52,442 nucleotides of DNA from Welwitschia mirabilis (GCA_051453625.1 JBOZIK010000001.1:237795180-237847621), one strand, 5' to 3'. Numbered from the stretch's first letter, positions 23,960 through 35,560 are shown. The notes: generated by a model from the letters alone, not told the origin. Numbers and translations are program-made.

Positions 23960-24179
23960 CTTTACTCAAATAATGCTTTGATCATACTTCACAATTTATC
24001 TACTACATCTAAAAGACCCTTAGTATAGCCTAATTTAATTACAGTATTGTAGAAAAGGAACTAACTATAATACTTACTACACATAATAAGTTCTAATACT
24101 ACCTTTTAGATTTCAAAATCCAAGTTCATAAAGATATGTTAGCTATCAAGTTCTTAGAAAAAAAGCAAATTGATAATGT
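23960..24179 (+). pseudogene. Gypsy RNase H remnant, element D
   Basis: One frame gives FIYYI, KTLSIA, FNYSIVEKELTIILTTHNKF, YYLLDFKIQVHKD and AIKFLEKKQIDN. The pieces match IYYASRTLxxAQxNYxTTEKELLAIVFAxDKF, SYLLGxKVIVxTD and ALKxLLxKKDAKP in order and spacing. Three stops interrupt it. The frame is cut by the 100-N gap; the open frame 24136-24357 across the gap is spurious. Confidence 0.82.
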
Positions 24180-24279
24180 NNNNNNNNNNNNNNNNNNNNN
24201 NNNNNNNNNNNNNNNNNNNNNNNNNNNNNNNNNNNNNNNNNNNNNNNNNNNNNNNNNNNNNNNNNNNNNNNNNNNNNNN
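24180..24279. other. Assembly gap (100 N), no duplicated flank seen
   Basis: RNase H stops at the left edge and the right side is unrelated, less AT-rich sequence. Missing sequence of unknown length, or a misjoin. Confidence 0.9.
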
Positions 24280-25320
24280 TATAAACATTACTTTCTAAAA
24301 GAAACACATTTTATCCAAATGTTTCCTAATTTTTCAGAAACACTACATGTGACTTGAAGGATCTCATAAGTAACTCTAAGTTCATAAGTTTCACATTTAG
24401 ATCTAAATTTTATGGATAAAATCTATTTTATGTCCTCTAGGCTTATCCTTCTGCAATAGCTAGTTAGAACTAGTCTTATCTGTTTGATGGTAATCCTATC
24501 TAGTTTGATCAGTTCACTAAAGTGGCCATAATTTTCCTTAAGAGATCTTCATCTTAAAACTCTAATAGGAACTTGTGGATGCAGATCCAAATCAGCACCC
24601 TCTTAAATAGGTTTAGGTTCAATAATTTCCCTATCATCCATTTGGCTAGGGCAAGACCATGAACCCCAAAGAACTAAGATTCTTACGTGATTATTTCATA
24701 TTATTCTTGTTTTTTGTCTTACTGGAATAGCGCTAGTCCTTCTAACATAATAATAATGTTGACTTTTCTAACTTCCATCCATTTAGTTGCCACCCATTCA
24801 TGGATCTGATCTAGCCTTGGTTATGGTCTAGATGAGATAAAATTTACAATTAAATTGTACTAAAGTTTCTTCTCAATCTTATAGTAGACATCTTCATCAA
24901 TGTTTAAAATTAGGGATTTTCCTTTTCTAAAGAACTAAGTCTTCTTTTTTTTAGGGCCAAACCCCTCAAAAAAAAACCAAAAAAATGGATTAAAACTAAG
25001 ATTTTAAAATATTTTACAACTTACCCATAGAAGATTATCTGGTGGCCAATATCACCCCCATACTTTGTGACCAGGGACCAAAACTGCCCCCATTGATCTA
25101 CCACCTTCCAAGCCTCACTGCTTCTACACTCNNNNNNNNNNNNNNNNNNNNNNNNNNNNNNNNNNNNNNNNNNNNNNNNNNNNNNNNNNNNNNNNNNNNN
25201 NNNNNNNNNNNNNNNNNNNNNNNNNNNNNNNTTTATGACCAGGAACCAAAACTGCCCCCATTGATCTATCACGTTCCAAGCCTCACTGATTCTATACTCT
25301 AGATTTATCAAACCCTAGTA
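24280..25320. other. Less AT-rich segment of unknown origin, possible gene fragment on minus strand
   Basis: Base composition is visibly richer in C and G than anywhere else in the window. On the minus strand, a GCTCTACTAGGGTTTGATAA-type leader (near 25320-25300) is followed by an open stretch reading KVVDQWGQFWSLVTKYGGDI, which ends at CTATGGGTAAGTTG (25028-25015 on the minus strand), a good plant 5' splice-donor match. I recognise no domain. It could be the first exon of a degraded host gene, or a captured fragment. Confidence 0.35.
25064..25299. repeat. 68-bp direct duplication flanking gap 25132-25231
   Basis: 25064-25131 and 25232-25299 are collinear, equal in length and about 90% identical, separated by 100 N. 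The paired open frames on both strands here owe their length to the Ns. Confidence 0.9.
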
Positions 25321-27385
25321 GAGCTTTAAAGATCTAGCAGAGTCTTCTCTTTCCTTCTTGCATCTCATGAACATTCTCATTAATCATGTTATGTAAGTCA
25401 TAATATATGCAAATAATATAACATGAATGAATTTTATCATCATCCTTAATTTACTTTTAAGTCTTACAACATCTGTAGGAGGTTTAACTAAGTGAATTCT
25501 TTAAAGATATTCATACCTAGCAATTTTTTGAGAATATTAACTCATTTGTTCTAATTCTCCTTATTACGTAGTACTATGTTAACATTTTTTTTAAAATTAA
25601 ATAACATGAATTTTTATTAAATAGAAACTTGTGCAAAGTTAAAAAAATAAAAAATAGCAAACTCTAGGTTTAAACTAAACTAAAACCTAAGACCATATAA
25701 ATAAAGTATACTAAAATAATGTTAAAATTGAGTAAAAATTTGGATACATTGATAAAGATTACCAATTTTAAGTTTTCTCTAGTTAAAATTTTGAAAAATG
25801 TAGTGAACAAAGTAGGCATTTCATTCTTTGCATGCTATAAATCTCTATGCAGGATTTCTAGAAGAGGATTATAATAACAATTTTAATTCTGTATGCAAAA
25901 GCTATGGCCAAAATAGTAAAGACATGATTTTACCCATACTTAAGAGTTTCATTCCTAAATTCTAAATTGGCAATAGTGAATATCCTATACTAGAGGTTAA
26001 GANNNNNNNNNNNNNNNNNNNNNNNNNNNNNNNNNNNNNNNNNNNNNNNNNNNNNNNNNNNNNNNNNNNNNNNNNNNNNNNNNNNNNNNNNNNNNNNNNN
26101 NNCCTAAATTGACAATAGTGAATATCCTATACTAGAGGTTAAGAATCTTATATGAACTAAATAGGATTGATTCCAATGATCTACAAATATATTAAAACTT
26201 TACATTCAAAAAATTATATACCTTTATCTTTTGGATAGTATCTAGTAGGTTTGTCTCTAATACTAATTAAAAAAAATTTACAATTGATGTTACATGAAAG
26301 GATTTGCCTAACACTACAACAACTAAATGTGAAAACATATAATAAAAATTTGAAATGTATTTTCAATAATGTAAATATTTCAATGATTATCATGAAAAGC
26401 CCTTAGGAGTTAGATGCTCAAATGACTAAAGTTATTTACATCCTTGTACATGTGGAATAAAGGATGAGCCTTTTAACATTAACATATTTAAAATTATAAA
26501 AAACAAAGCATATAAGTAGAAAAGCAAAAAATTCAAAAAATATTTACAATTATAACAAAACCTCATTTTTGAAACAAGAAATTTCAAATAGCTTAATGTT
26601 TATTAGATTTTAAATTAATATAAATTAAGTAAAGAGAAAGAAAAATGGATGAGCTCCAAAAAATGNNNNNNNNNNNNNNNNNNNNNNNNNNNNNNNNNNN
26701 NNNNNNNNNNNNNNNNNNNNAAAATGAGACATACCTTTAAATTTTCAAAAAAATAAATGAAATTCCTTAAAAGCAATTATTTTTAATATTCTTAAATTAA
26801 GAAAAGTGCTTTTAGAGGATGCAAAATTTGAATGTATTTAATTGAAAATGGAGGAAAGTAATTAAGAAGAGACTCAAGTGGTTGAAAATGGGAAAGGGAT
26901 TTTCAAATTTATAAGTTTGTAAAAATGACAATAAGTAGTTAATTCCTAGGATTAATAAATTAATCATTTTGATAGTAGAATAGCAAACTCAATTATGGAT
27001 AGTTGATTAGTTATGAATTAAGATTGATTTACTAACAATGAAAAGGTACTACTAAAAACTAAGATCTAGAGTGTTAACTAGCTATACAATGAAAGTTATT
27101 ATAATGATAAAAGGAAAATAACTAAATGATATGCAATTAACCAATGAAATAGTTTTGATTAATCAAATAAGGATTACATGATTTTGAAATACAGACAAGA
27201 TTATTGTAAGCCACATTAGCCATATTTAACATAACGTTTGAAGTGTGTTTTTAGGTTCTTTTTACAAGTTTAATGCTTATATTGACTACTTTTCATGAGA
27301 AAGATCAAAGATAAAGAATTAATAATAAGTTGGATCAAAGTGGAGTAATTATGAAGCATTTAAAAATAACATGTGAAATAATATG
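25321..27385. other. No recognisable gene; AT-rich repeat
   Basis: No readable domain on either strand. Contains a 41-bp duplication across gap 26003-26102 (25962-26002 and 26104-26144) and a 55-N gap at 26666-26720 whose sides share only AAAATG. Part of it may be the left side of the LTR-like unit with the minisatellite at 27.4 kb. Confidence 0.45.
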
Positions 27386-27674
27386 TTACACCAAAAATTA
27401 CTAAGAAGATCAATGATTATAAAATATGAAAAACCAAAAGTTACTAAGAAGATCAATAGTCATGGATGATAAAAATTTAAAAGTTACTAATAAGATCAAC
27501 AGTTATGGAAGATGAAGAGCTAACCATCATCAAGAATATCAATGGTTATGAAAGATGAAAAGCCAATAGTTATAAAAAATATCAATGGTCATAAATGATG
27601 AAAAGCCAACAATCATCAAGAAGATCAACAGCTATGGAAGATAAAAAGTTAAAAGTCACTAAGAAGGCATGTGG
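27386..27674. repeat. Minisatellite, 43-bp period, about 6.7 units
   Basis: Units begin at 27386, 27429, 27472, 27515, 27558, 27601 and 27644. Each reads roughly AAAAGCCAAxAGTTACTAAG followed by AAGATCAATGGTTATGGAAG and ATG. The period stays exactly 43 with no indel across six full units although unit sequences differ by many substitutions. 43 is not a multiple of three, so it is not a protein repeat. A TATA-like sequence lies about 135 bp to the right, which suggests a tandem repeat in an LTR U3. Confidence 0.92.
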
Positions 27675-27804
27675 AAAACAAGAAGCTATGAGAAGATGAA
27701 AGATCAATGGACATGAATAATATGAAACAAACTTTACTAATTATGTAATCATTATTATGATCATCCTTAATTAATTATGACTCTTTGATGATCCTAATAG
27801 TCAT

Positions 27805-27935
27805 CATAAATACTATAAATATATCCCCTAAGTCTTCCATTTACTCAAGAAGGTGTGTCAACTATTATTGTAATGTTTAAAGAGTGATTAAGTAATGGAT
27901 CTATTCTATGAGTTGTAGAGAAGGCCTTTTTCTTA
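27805..27935 (+). promoter_or_regulatory. Putative LTR promoter and transcript start region
   Basis: CATAAATACTATAAATATAT at about 27803-27822 is a strong plant-like TATA context, followed by CCCCTAAGTCTTCC and then GAGAAGGCCTTTTTCTTA at the gap edge, a layout common in LTR R-U5 regions. Together with the minisatellite this suggests a plus-strand LTR cut by gap 27936-28036. Confidence 0.4.
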
Positions 27936-28036
27936 NNNNNNNNNNNNNNNNNNNNNNNNNNNNNNNNNNNNNNNNNNNNNNNNNNNNNNNNNNNNNNNNN
28001 NNNNNNNNNNNNNNNNNNNNNNNNNNNNNNNNNNNN

Positions 28037-28649
28037 GTTACTTTATAATTGGATGTGGAACTTTTCAAATTGTAAAGTATTAGTTGAATTGTTCTTTTTT
28101 AAAAATCTCTTTTTCTCTTCTTTATATCTTATGTCATTACAGTTAAGTGATAGGTATCTATAAGTTGATATAAGCTACAAGGGTCAACTTAGATGACAAC
28201 AAGTTGATTGACTAATTAGAATCTAAATTTAGATTGCATTGCATTTTTTTTCATTACTACAATTAATTTTGCATTACACTTAAATTTTAGAAGTCAATTT
28301 CTAAATTTAAATCATTTACAATAATCTTCTAATTTCCTCTTTGAATTTTCTCTTTGATTTCCACATGATAGTGTGTTTTTATGTATTTTATTAAATATTT
28401 GTAGGTATAGGGAAAAAAAATATTCATTTAAAAGAAATAATAATTTGAGCACACAATTTGCACTCCAACAAAGATCATCTACTTGTCAACTATAAATTGA
28501 TTAACTAAGTCATAGATTAGAAGTTAACTCAAAAATTAAGAATAGGAAAAAGAATAATTACATAGATAAGGTAAGAATCTTTTTAAAACAATAAGAAAAG
28601 GATGTAAAAATAAGGTAAAGGTAAAGAAATTAAAAATTTTAGGATAAAC
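28037..28649. other. No recognisable gene; likely LTR/3' non-coding sequence
   Basis: Follows a 101-N gap. The sequence lies between the putative LTR promoter on the left and the end of the minus-strand copia RNase H on the right. No motif recognised. Confidence 0.4.
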
Positions 28650-29850
28650 ATTCAAGGTCAAGAGATTTACATAAGGACATAAATCGATCCTAGGATAAAT
28701 GCTTAATGAGCATGTCAAATAACTAGTGTTTAGTTAGCACACACTTAAGATGAATATCTATACTTTCAATATGATTATAAATAAAATGTTATTTAATATT
28801 TATATGTATTTAATATTTATATGTATTTAATTCTAGAATTAAGGCTAGGATTCTTTGAGATATATATGATACTAGATTATCATACTACATTAGTGTATTG
28901 AATTCATTGATATTTTTACAATATGGTAAATCCATAGTACTTGGATCACATAGCTACTAGATGTTACAGATCAATTTCAGCCATGGATAAAGAAATAGAA
29001 GTTTTTTTTTTTAATACTATTCCAACTAAGTAAGAAATATCATCAAAGTTAATAATTTTCACTAGTATACTTTCTATAATTTCTAGATCTTACCTAATCA
29101 ACATCATGATAAGTGAATAAATGAAAATTTGATTTTTTAGAAAACCAAATATCATAATCTAAAGTAGAATTAATACATCTAAAAATACTTTTAATGGATC
29201 TTGAATGATATTATTTATAATTAGATTGATATCCAACATGTAGTTTAATAGTAATAGTAATGTTTTGCCTACTTGTAGTAAGGTATAAAATGCTACTAAG
29301 CATACTCCTTCATCTCTTTGTTTCTACATTCTTGTCATTTTGGTATACATCAATCTTATCATTTATTCCCATGGAAGTAGACATTGTATTGCTTTTAATC
29401 ATTTTGAATTTTTCACTAATTAGCTTATTAAGAGAAGAAGATTTAATTCTTAAATTTCTTAATCTACAAGAAAAAAAAATTTGTAGACCACTTAGATGGC
29501 TCATTTCAAGATGTATAGTTACTAACTTAGTAAACAAATGAGCTAATATTTCAATAATAAAACCAAAAATTATGCCATCTATATAATTTTAATCTTGAAT
29601 AAACTTAGACTTAATTCTTTCATAAATAAGGTTTTATTTACTTTATCTATAATAAAATCATTTTCAAATAAAGATAATGTTAGCTTCTCATATCATTATC
29701 TAAGTGATTTCTTTAATTCATGGAAGGTCTTACTTCAACTTAAAATCATGACTAGGTAAATTTAATTGTTTAAAACTAGGAGATTTCTTAGAATACTAAC
29801 TCATTAAAATTTTCATTCAAAAATGAATTTTAATGCTCACTAAATAAATC
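28650..29850 (-). pseudogene. Ty1/copia reverse transcriptase-RNase H remnant (element A)
   Basis: Minus-strand order: LNLPSHDFKLK (29.8 kb), ENDFIIDKVNKTLFMKE, YIDGIIFGF (29585-29560), then the open frame 29537-29310 with FxMSxxxxL and STSMGINDKID. After that come SILYLTTSRQNI, SIKSIFRCINSTLDYDIWF, LLSWNS and VIQVLWI. These match Sirevirus/Tork copia pol: HVFKLKKALYGLKQ, DKTLFIK, YVDDIIFG, STPMG, SLLYLTASRPDI, RIFRYLKGTxNLGLWY, SLVSWxSKKQ and AQVLWI. The catalytic YVDD is YIDG. An MLIKHLS-type piece near 28700 matches the end LADIFTKPL. The frame starts abruptly at about 29883, where a gypsy LTR begins. Confidence 0.88.
28792..28831. repeat. 17-bp perfect tandem repeat, two units plus partial
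   Basis: TTTAATATTTATATGTA occurs twice without mismatch, followed by TTTAAT. It interrupts the RNase H remnant on the minus strand and is therefore a local slippage or duplication after the element died. Confidence 0.9.
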
Positions 29851-31689
29851 TTAAAATACTAAAAAACAAATATTTTAAGAAATGTTATAATGAATTTTAG
29901 TTATTATGATGCCAATTTGTAGGAATTTAATGGTGTGTTTTGGGTGATTTTATAGGATATTTATACATGTTTGGATGCAACACTAATGATTATAGAGATT
30001 TGACAGGATGATCATTAAAAAATGCAATTCTTAGCATATTTGGAGGTTTCTTAGGCTTATTCTAACATTGCATACTTGGAATAAGGATTCACCATGTAGA
30101 AGACTGACTTACCTTTGAGATTGGAGGTAAGGAAGCTTATCATCCCCTCTATCATCCCTACAATAGGTAGGACAATAACACTTTTGAAATGGATAGATGT
30201 TATGTGGTTAACAATGAAGCCTAAATCTGATGGAGTACCTTTGAACATAGAGTTTCATCCCCTATGTTGTCCCCATAATAGTCAAGATGACAGTTGTTTA
30301 TCTATGGTTAGAAAGAATTGTCTTTGTAATGGGGTTATGTGACACATTTGGGTTATTAGGGTTTCTTTTTTGACTTGTTAGGTTTTTTGTTTTTTGACTT
30401 CTAGGTTTGAACTTCTAAAACTTCAATGTAAAACTATAAATACCTTTTCCCTCATTCACTTCGATTTTCATCTTTTATACTTGATATGCTTGTGATAGAA
30501 GATTGAAGAATAAGAGATCCATCCAATAGCTACAGAGAGAAGTTCCCTTAGTGTTAGGATAAGTATCTTCAATTAAGGTGCTACTACTTTGTTGTAAGTG
30601 GATATAAAGCACTATGATCAATTCAAATACTCTTTTTACTCAATTTTTTTTATGTCCTTTATGGTTTAAGTTGGTTATAGTTTAAGTGATAATTTTGTAA
30701 TTTATTTAAATCATAAGGGTAATGTTTGTTAAGATTGACTTTGATTATTTTAGGTTTGCATTATTATTTCATTTCCGTTCGACATTGCATTCCATATTTT
30801 ATTTGATATATTTCATAGTTCATATTGATTAAGATTAAGTAAATTATACTTCTTAATTAATTTGAATTATAGAGAGATAGTTNNNNNNNNNNNNNNNNNN
30901 NNNNNNNNNNNNNNNNNNNNNNNNNNNNNNNNNNNNNNNNNNNNNNNNNNNNNNNNNNNNNNNNNNNNNNNNNNNNNNNNNNATTTCTTAGAATACTAAC
31001 TCATTAAAATTTTCATTCAAAAATGAATGTTAATGCTCATTGAATAAATCTTAAAATTCTAGAAAAAATATTGCAAGAAATGTTCTAATGAATTCTAGTT
31101 ATTATGATGCCAATTTGTAGGAATTTAATGGTGTGTTTTAGGTGATTTTATAGGACATTAATATAGGTTTGGATGCAATACTGATGATTATAGAGATTTG
31201 ATAGGATGATCATTAAAAAAATGCAATTATTAGCATATTTGGAGATTTCTTAGGCTTATTCTAACATTGCATACTTGGAATAAGGATTTACCATGTAGAA
31301 GACTGACTTACTTTTGAGATTGGAGGTAAGGAAGCTTGTCATCCCCTTTGTCATCACTACAACAGGCAGGATGATAGCAAAACTAACATGGATGAAAGCT
31401 GTAGGGTTGAAGCTGATGAAGTTCCTTTTGATGCAAAGTAACATCCCATATTTTATCCCCATGACAATTAGGACAAAAGCTATTTTCCTATAATCAAGAA
31501 TAATTATCTTTGTAATGGGGTTAAGTGATCCATTTGGGCTATTAGGGCTTTATTTCTGACTTCTAGGATTAATCTTCTAGAACATTAATATAAAACTATA
31601 AATATTCTTTTACTTCTTCATTTTTGTTTCTATATTTTATACCTAATATGCTTGTGATGAAAGATTAAAGGACAATAAATTCATCTAGT
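29783..31689. repeat. Direct duplication flanking gap 30883-30982
   Basis: 29783 to about 30527 is repeated at 30983-31689, including the end of the copia RT and the start of the gypsy LTR. Because the copia/gypsy junction is the same in both copies, the insertion predates their separation. Confidence 0.85.
30435..30442 (+). promoter_or_regulatory. TATA box of gypsy B LTR
   Basis: TATAAATA in AAACTATAAATACCTTTTCC. The same box recurs in the partial LTR copies at 31597-31604 and 31819-31826. Confidence 0.6.
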
Positions 31690-31789
31690 NNNNNNNNNNN
31701 NNNNNNNNNNNNNNNNNNNNNNNNNNNNNNNNNNNNNNNNNNNNNNNNNNNNNNNNNNNNNNNNNNNNNNNNNNNNNNNNNNNNNNNNN

Positions 31790-32025
31790 GTTGATATTCT
31801 AGAACATTAATATAAAACTATAAATATCCTTTCACTTCTTCATTTCTGTTTCTATATTTTATACCTAATATGCTTGTGATAAAATATTGAAGGACAAGAA
31901 GTTCATCTAGTAGCTACAGAGAGGAATTCCCTTGGTGTTAAGATGAGTCTATTCCATTTAAGTACTACTACTTTGTTGTAAGTGGATGTAAAAGTTTTAT
32001 GAAATAATATAATTATGTCCCTTAT
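31790..32025. repeat. Third partial copy of gypsy B LTR after gap 31690-31789
   Basis: 31790-32025 repeats about 31570-31689 and then continues like 30527-30620. It ends at gap 32026-32124 (99 N), after which 32125 resumes at a point matching about 30764. Confidence 0.8.
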
Positions 32026-32515
32026 NNNNNNNNNNNNNNNNNNNNNNNNNNNNNNNNNNNNNNNNNNNNNNNNNNNNNNNNNNNNNNNNNNNNNNNNNNN
32101 NNNNNNNNNNNNNNNNNNNNNNNNTTATTCCATTTCCATTCCATATTGCATTTCATATTTTACGTCTTATAGTTCCTGTCCATTAGGATCAAGTTACTTA
32201 ATTTGAATTACAGAAAAGCTATTTCTTATGATAGGAGGATTAGAATCCAATAGAATCCATTCCACTTTCATTTTCATTTCATCTCTATTTACTTTGCAAT
32301 GCATTGTACTTTGTTATTTGCTTTTAGTTATTAAAAGATAAAAAGCATAAAGATACCTTGGAAAATCAATTCTCTAACTTTGAGCCTAGTGCCTTCATTG
32401 GGATTACGACACTTGGGTAAAATCTGTCTATACTAATGTGTGTTTTTTTTGCAAGTAATTTGATTTATAAATTTACTTAAAGGACTCCAAGATTATATAA
32501 ATTCATACTACGACA

Positions 32516-32538
32516 TTTTGGTGTTATTGTTGGAAAAG
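32516..32538 (+). promoter_or_regulatory. Gypsy primer-binding site decayed only by transitions
   Basis: The site is one base after the LTR end. Compared with the Athila/Tat-type site TGGCGCCGTTGCCGGGGA with its usual flanks, every one of the eight differences is C-to-T or G-to-A and none is a transversion. Position and spacing make the identification strong. Confidence 0.8.
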
Positions 32539-33863
32539 TCCATAAGGAGCTAAAGAATTATCACTAACCAAATAAGTATCCTAAATTTTTTATTTAGACT
32601 ATTTACTTAAATTAGTATTGTATTTTTAGCATAACTTAGAATAGGTTTATTTCAGCAAATTTGTTTTTATAGGTTTTAGAAACCCTTTCATACTCTTTAG
32701 TTCACATAACATTAGGCATGATAGTTCTGCACTTTCAAAATTAATTTCCACTTTTGCAATTTTTCTTTTGTTCATAGTTTGATAATAAAATTACTATTAT
32801 CTTATCTATTATTTCCACAATATCCTAGATAATAGTCTAGTTTTTTCTTTCAGGAATGTTTCTGAGTTTCAGTTTTCTACTAATCGTCATCCTCCCAGTC
32901 ATTCCGCTGACTGGGCAGATGATAGTTTATTGTTTTTTATTTTGGTTTTTTCATTTATTGTCTAAGAATGTAGGGACATGATAAACTTTGATAGGAATAT
33001 AAGATATCAGAGAGAATAAAACCTGATTGAAGAAAATATTTGAGAAGAATTATTTGACCTTGAGCTAAATCCATCTACCCAAATTCTAGATATGAAAATT
33101 CCTAGAATTAAAGAAGAAGATTTTTTTGGCTTTATTGTTTCAAAATCATATTTTAAAAAATAAAATTATATTATAAAAGTATATTATATTATTTATTAAA
33201 TAGGTAACATTTATTAAAATCATTGCAAAAACAAAAGCAAGTTACTTCGTGTAATATCCCAATCNNNNNNNNNNNNNNNNNNNNNNNNNNNNNNNNNNNN
33301 NNNNNNNNNNNNNNNNNNNNNNNNNNNNNNNNNNNNNNNNNNNNNNNNNNNNNNNNNNNNNNNNATGACTGAGTGGATGATAGTCTATTGTTTTTTATTT
33401 CAGTTTTTTTATTTATTTTTTAAGCATGTAGGGACATGGTGAATTTTGATAGGAAGATAAAATATCAGAGAGAACAAAACCTGATCGAAGAAAACATTTG
33501 AGAAGAATTATTTGATCTTGAGCTAAATCCATATACACACATTCTAGATATGAAAATTCCTAGAATTAAAGAAGAAGATTTTTTTGTCTTTATTATTTCA
33601 AAATCATATTTTGAAAAATAAAATTATATTATAGAAGTAGATTATATAATTTATTAAATATTTAAAATGTATTAAAATCATTACAAAAACAAAAGCAAGT
33701 TACTTCGTCTAATATCCCAATCATAATAGGAACTTCTTCCTTAAATGCAAATGTTACTATTAGAGATCTAATTGCTAATAGAAAATATGAAATTCAAAAT
33801 CCCTTGGATTTACCTCCTTGAGATGATGTAGAATTAAAAAATTTAAGCTCATATCTAACTTTT
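32539..33863 (+). other. Leader and start of gag region of gypsy B; duplicated across gap 33265-33364
   Basis: Contains a direct duplication, 32907-33264 and 33365-33722 (358 bases each, no length difference), across a 100-N gap. A weak frame near 33430-33600 (for example NFDRKIKYQREQ) may be the N-terminal part of gag. No start codon can be defended. Confidence 0.55.
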
Positions 33864-34355
33864 TTGAGGAAACCTGAGAAATATCCTTTCCAACATTTGA
33901 CTAACATTGAACAACTTGTACTTACCTCAAGAAATGGAAAGAAACGTATTAGTAATCATACCTATATGATTAATTTTCTAGTTGCACTTAGAGGAAGGGT
34001 AAAAATTTGCCTTAAAATTATTCCATATAAAAGTATTAAATCTTAGAGTCAAGTGCAAGAAATATTTATCAAATAATTTTTGAGTGAAAGTTCCATGAGA
34101 AAAAGAAGAAAAGAAGTAACCAACTTTTAACAACAACCTCAAGAGGATTATGCAATAGCCTATAAACATTTTATAATATCTAGCCATTCCAATCCTATTG
34201 ATGAATTTCATAAAGAAGAGCCAGTTGATTATTTTTATAATGGATTGAATGCTCTAATTAAAAAACTTATAGATTTTTCTTATAGAGATAACTTGTTAAA
34301 CTTAGTCTTAAAAGAAGGATGGAGTGTGTTGAAAAATCTTATAGAAATAAGCTAA
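33864..34355 (+). pseudogene. Gypsy gag capsid remnant, element B
   Basis: One frame can be followed over about 164 codons with only a few stops. It includes LRGRVKICLKIIPYKSIKS, QEDYAIAYKHF, NPIDEFHKEEPVDYFYNGL, and LIDFSYRDNLLN. These match the retrotransposon gag region of Athila/Tat: LxGxAKxWFNSLPPNSIxSW, ESLYExWERFK, QLLIQYFYEGL and MIDAASGG. The Trp after IKS is a TAG. The antisense frame 34211-33978 is a shadow. Confidence 0.85.
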
Positions 34356-35560
34356 ACTTGGCCTAAACCCACTAAATAAAATTAAACTGTACTTCAAATA
34401 TTAAAGGATTTAAAGAAAGTTAAACATTACAAGGAAGAATAAAGAGAGGAATCAACCAACTTGATAAAATATTTTACTACTACTTTAGAGAAGTACACAA
34501 AAATGATAATCAATGCAAAGTAGTAAAAAATAAAAACTCAACTTTAAATTATGAAATTTGTGAGGATAACTCTCATCCAACTAAAAAATGTCCTTTATTA
34601 CCAACTTGTAAGGAGAGGATGTTTAAGGAAGTTTATGCTTTCAACTAAATAACACCTAATTTTGAAATCCAACCACAATTTCAACAAAGATTGGATAGAC
34701 AATATCAATAAAAACCCTTTGAAAATAGATTTAAAAATTTCAACTTTTAACCTAATTTTTAATAAAATCAAAATAATCCACTTAAAGAATTCATAGAAGA
34801 GATGAGAAAACTATAAGAAAAAACTAATAGAAACATTAAAAACTTAGTAAATGTACTCCAACAAATAATGCTTGCAAATCACAACTATCTCTTGCATCTC
34901 AACCTTTACCCAACTCAAATGAAGTTAAGAAAGATTTGAAGGTAGTAACATGAAGTGAAAATGANNNNNNNNNNNNNNNNNNNNNNNNNNNNNNNNNNNN
35001 NNNNNNNNNNNNNNNNNNNNNNNNNNNNNNNNNNNNNNNNNNNNNNNNNNNNNNNNNNNNNNNNNNNNNNNNNNNNNNNNNNNNNNNNNNNNNNNNNNNN
35101 NNNNNNNNNNNNNNNNNNNNNNNNNNNNNNNNNNNNNNNNNNNNNNNNNNNNNNNNNNNNNNNNNNNNNNNNNNNNNNNNNNNNNNNNNACCCTTTGAAA
35201 ATAGATTAAAAAATTCTAACTTTTAACCTAATTTTTAATAAAATCAAAATAATCCACTTAGAAAACTCATAGAAGAGATGAGAAAACTATAAGAAAAAAC
35301 TAATAGAAACATTAAAAACTTAGTAAATATGCTCTAAAAAATAATGTTTACTAATCAAAGACCATAAGGGTCTCTTGCATCTCAATATTTACCCAACCTA
35401 GATGAAGTTAAGAAAGATTTAAAGGTAGTAACATGANNNNNNNNNNAGCTACTACCCATGAGGTTTAACTTCTAAAAACAATGAAATGAATGAAGAGAAT
35501 GATATAGAAATTTTAGATTCATACAACTTCTTGACTTAACTGATTGAATACAAATCCTAC
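34356..35560 (+). pseudogene. Gypsy gag C-terminus with broken zinc knuckle, and duplicated linker
   Basis: A CCHC knuckle lies at 34550-34591: YEICEDNSHPTKKC, where the first Cys is Tyr (TAT) and the remaining C, H, C ligands are in place. After it come CPLLPT and a Gln/Asn-rich linker. 34714-34953 is repeated at 35190-35436 across a 225-N gap (34965-35189), and a further 10-N gap lies at 35437-35446. The linker ends before the protease with a VNINLSF-type helix near 35590. Confidence 0.75.

Larger units (their letters stand above)
22060..24179 (+). mobile_element. Degraded Ty3/gypsy element D, plus strand (RT and RNase H)
   Basis: A plus-strand gypsy pol remnant: pre-protease-like reading near 22080-22200, unreadable protease region, RT at about 22930-23830 and RNase H at 23960-24179, ending at gap 24180-24279. 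Integrase would lie beyond the gap but was not recognised there. The RT lacks the extra segment between the KK and WR motifs seen in many Athila copies, as does the minus-strand element at 10 kb. Confidence 0.75.
29883..32515 (+). repeat. 5' LTR of gypsy element B, with gap-induced partial copies
   Basis: Begins with TGTTATAATGAATT at 29883 inside the copia RT and ends with ACGACA at 32515, immediately before a primer-binding site. Because of gaps 30883-30982, 31690-31789 and 32026-32124 it appears as overlapping pieces: 29883-30882, 31081-31689, 31790-32025, 32125-32515. The underlying LTR is probably about 1.2-1.7 kb. The block near 32380, TGAGCCTAGTGCCTTCATTG followed by GGATTACGACACTTGGGT, is a well-kept R/U5-like region. 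Open frames at 30057-30342 and 31256-31462 are inside the LTR and are not genes. Confidence 0.75.

Noticed and set aside
21006-24179. Endogenous pararetrovirus (caulimovirus-like) RT-RNase H
   Set aside because: RT and RNase H wording fits Ty3/gypsy of the Athila/Tat type; no movement protein or coat-protein motif was seen, though protease and gag could not be read.
27386-27674. CRISPR array (regular repeats at constant spacing)
   Set aside because: Units are contiguous 43-mers with no spacer and no conserved repeat alternating with unique sequence; the context is plant retrotransposon.
30057-31462. Open frames of 63-75 codons repeated in two places
   Set aside because: They lie inside the gypsy B LTR and its gap-associated copy.
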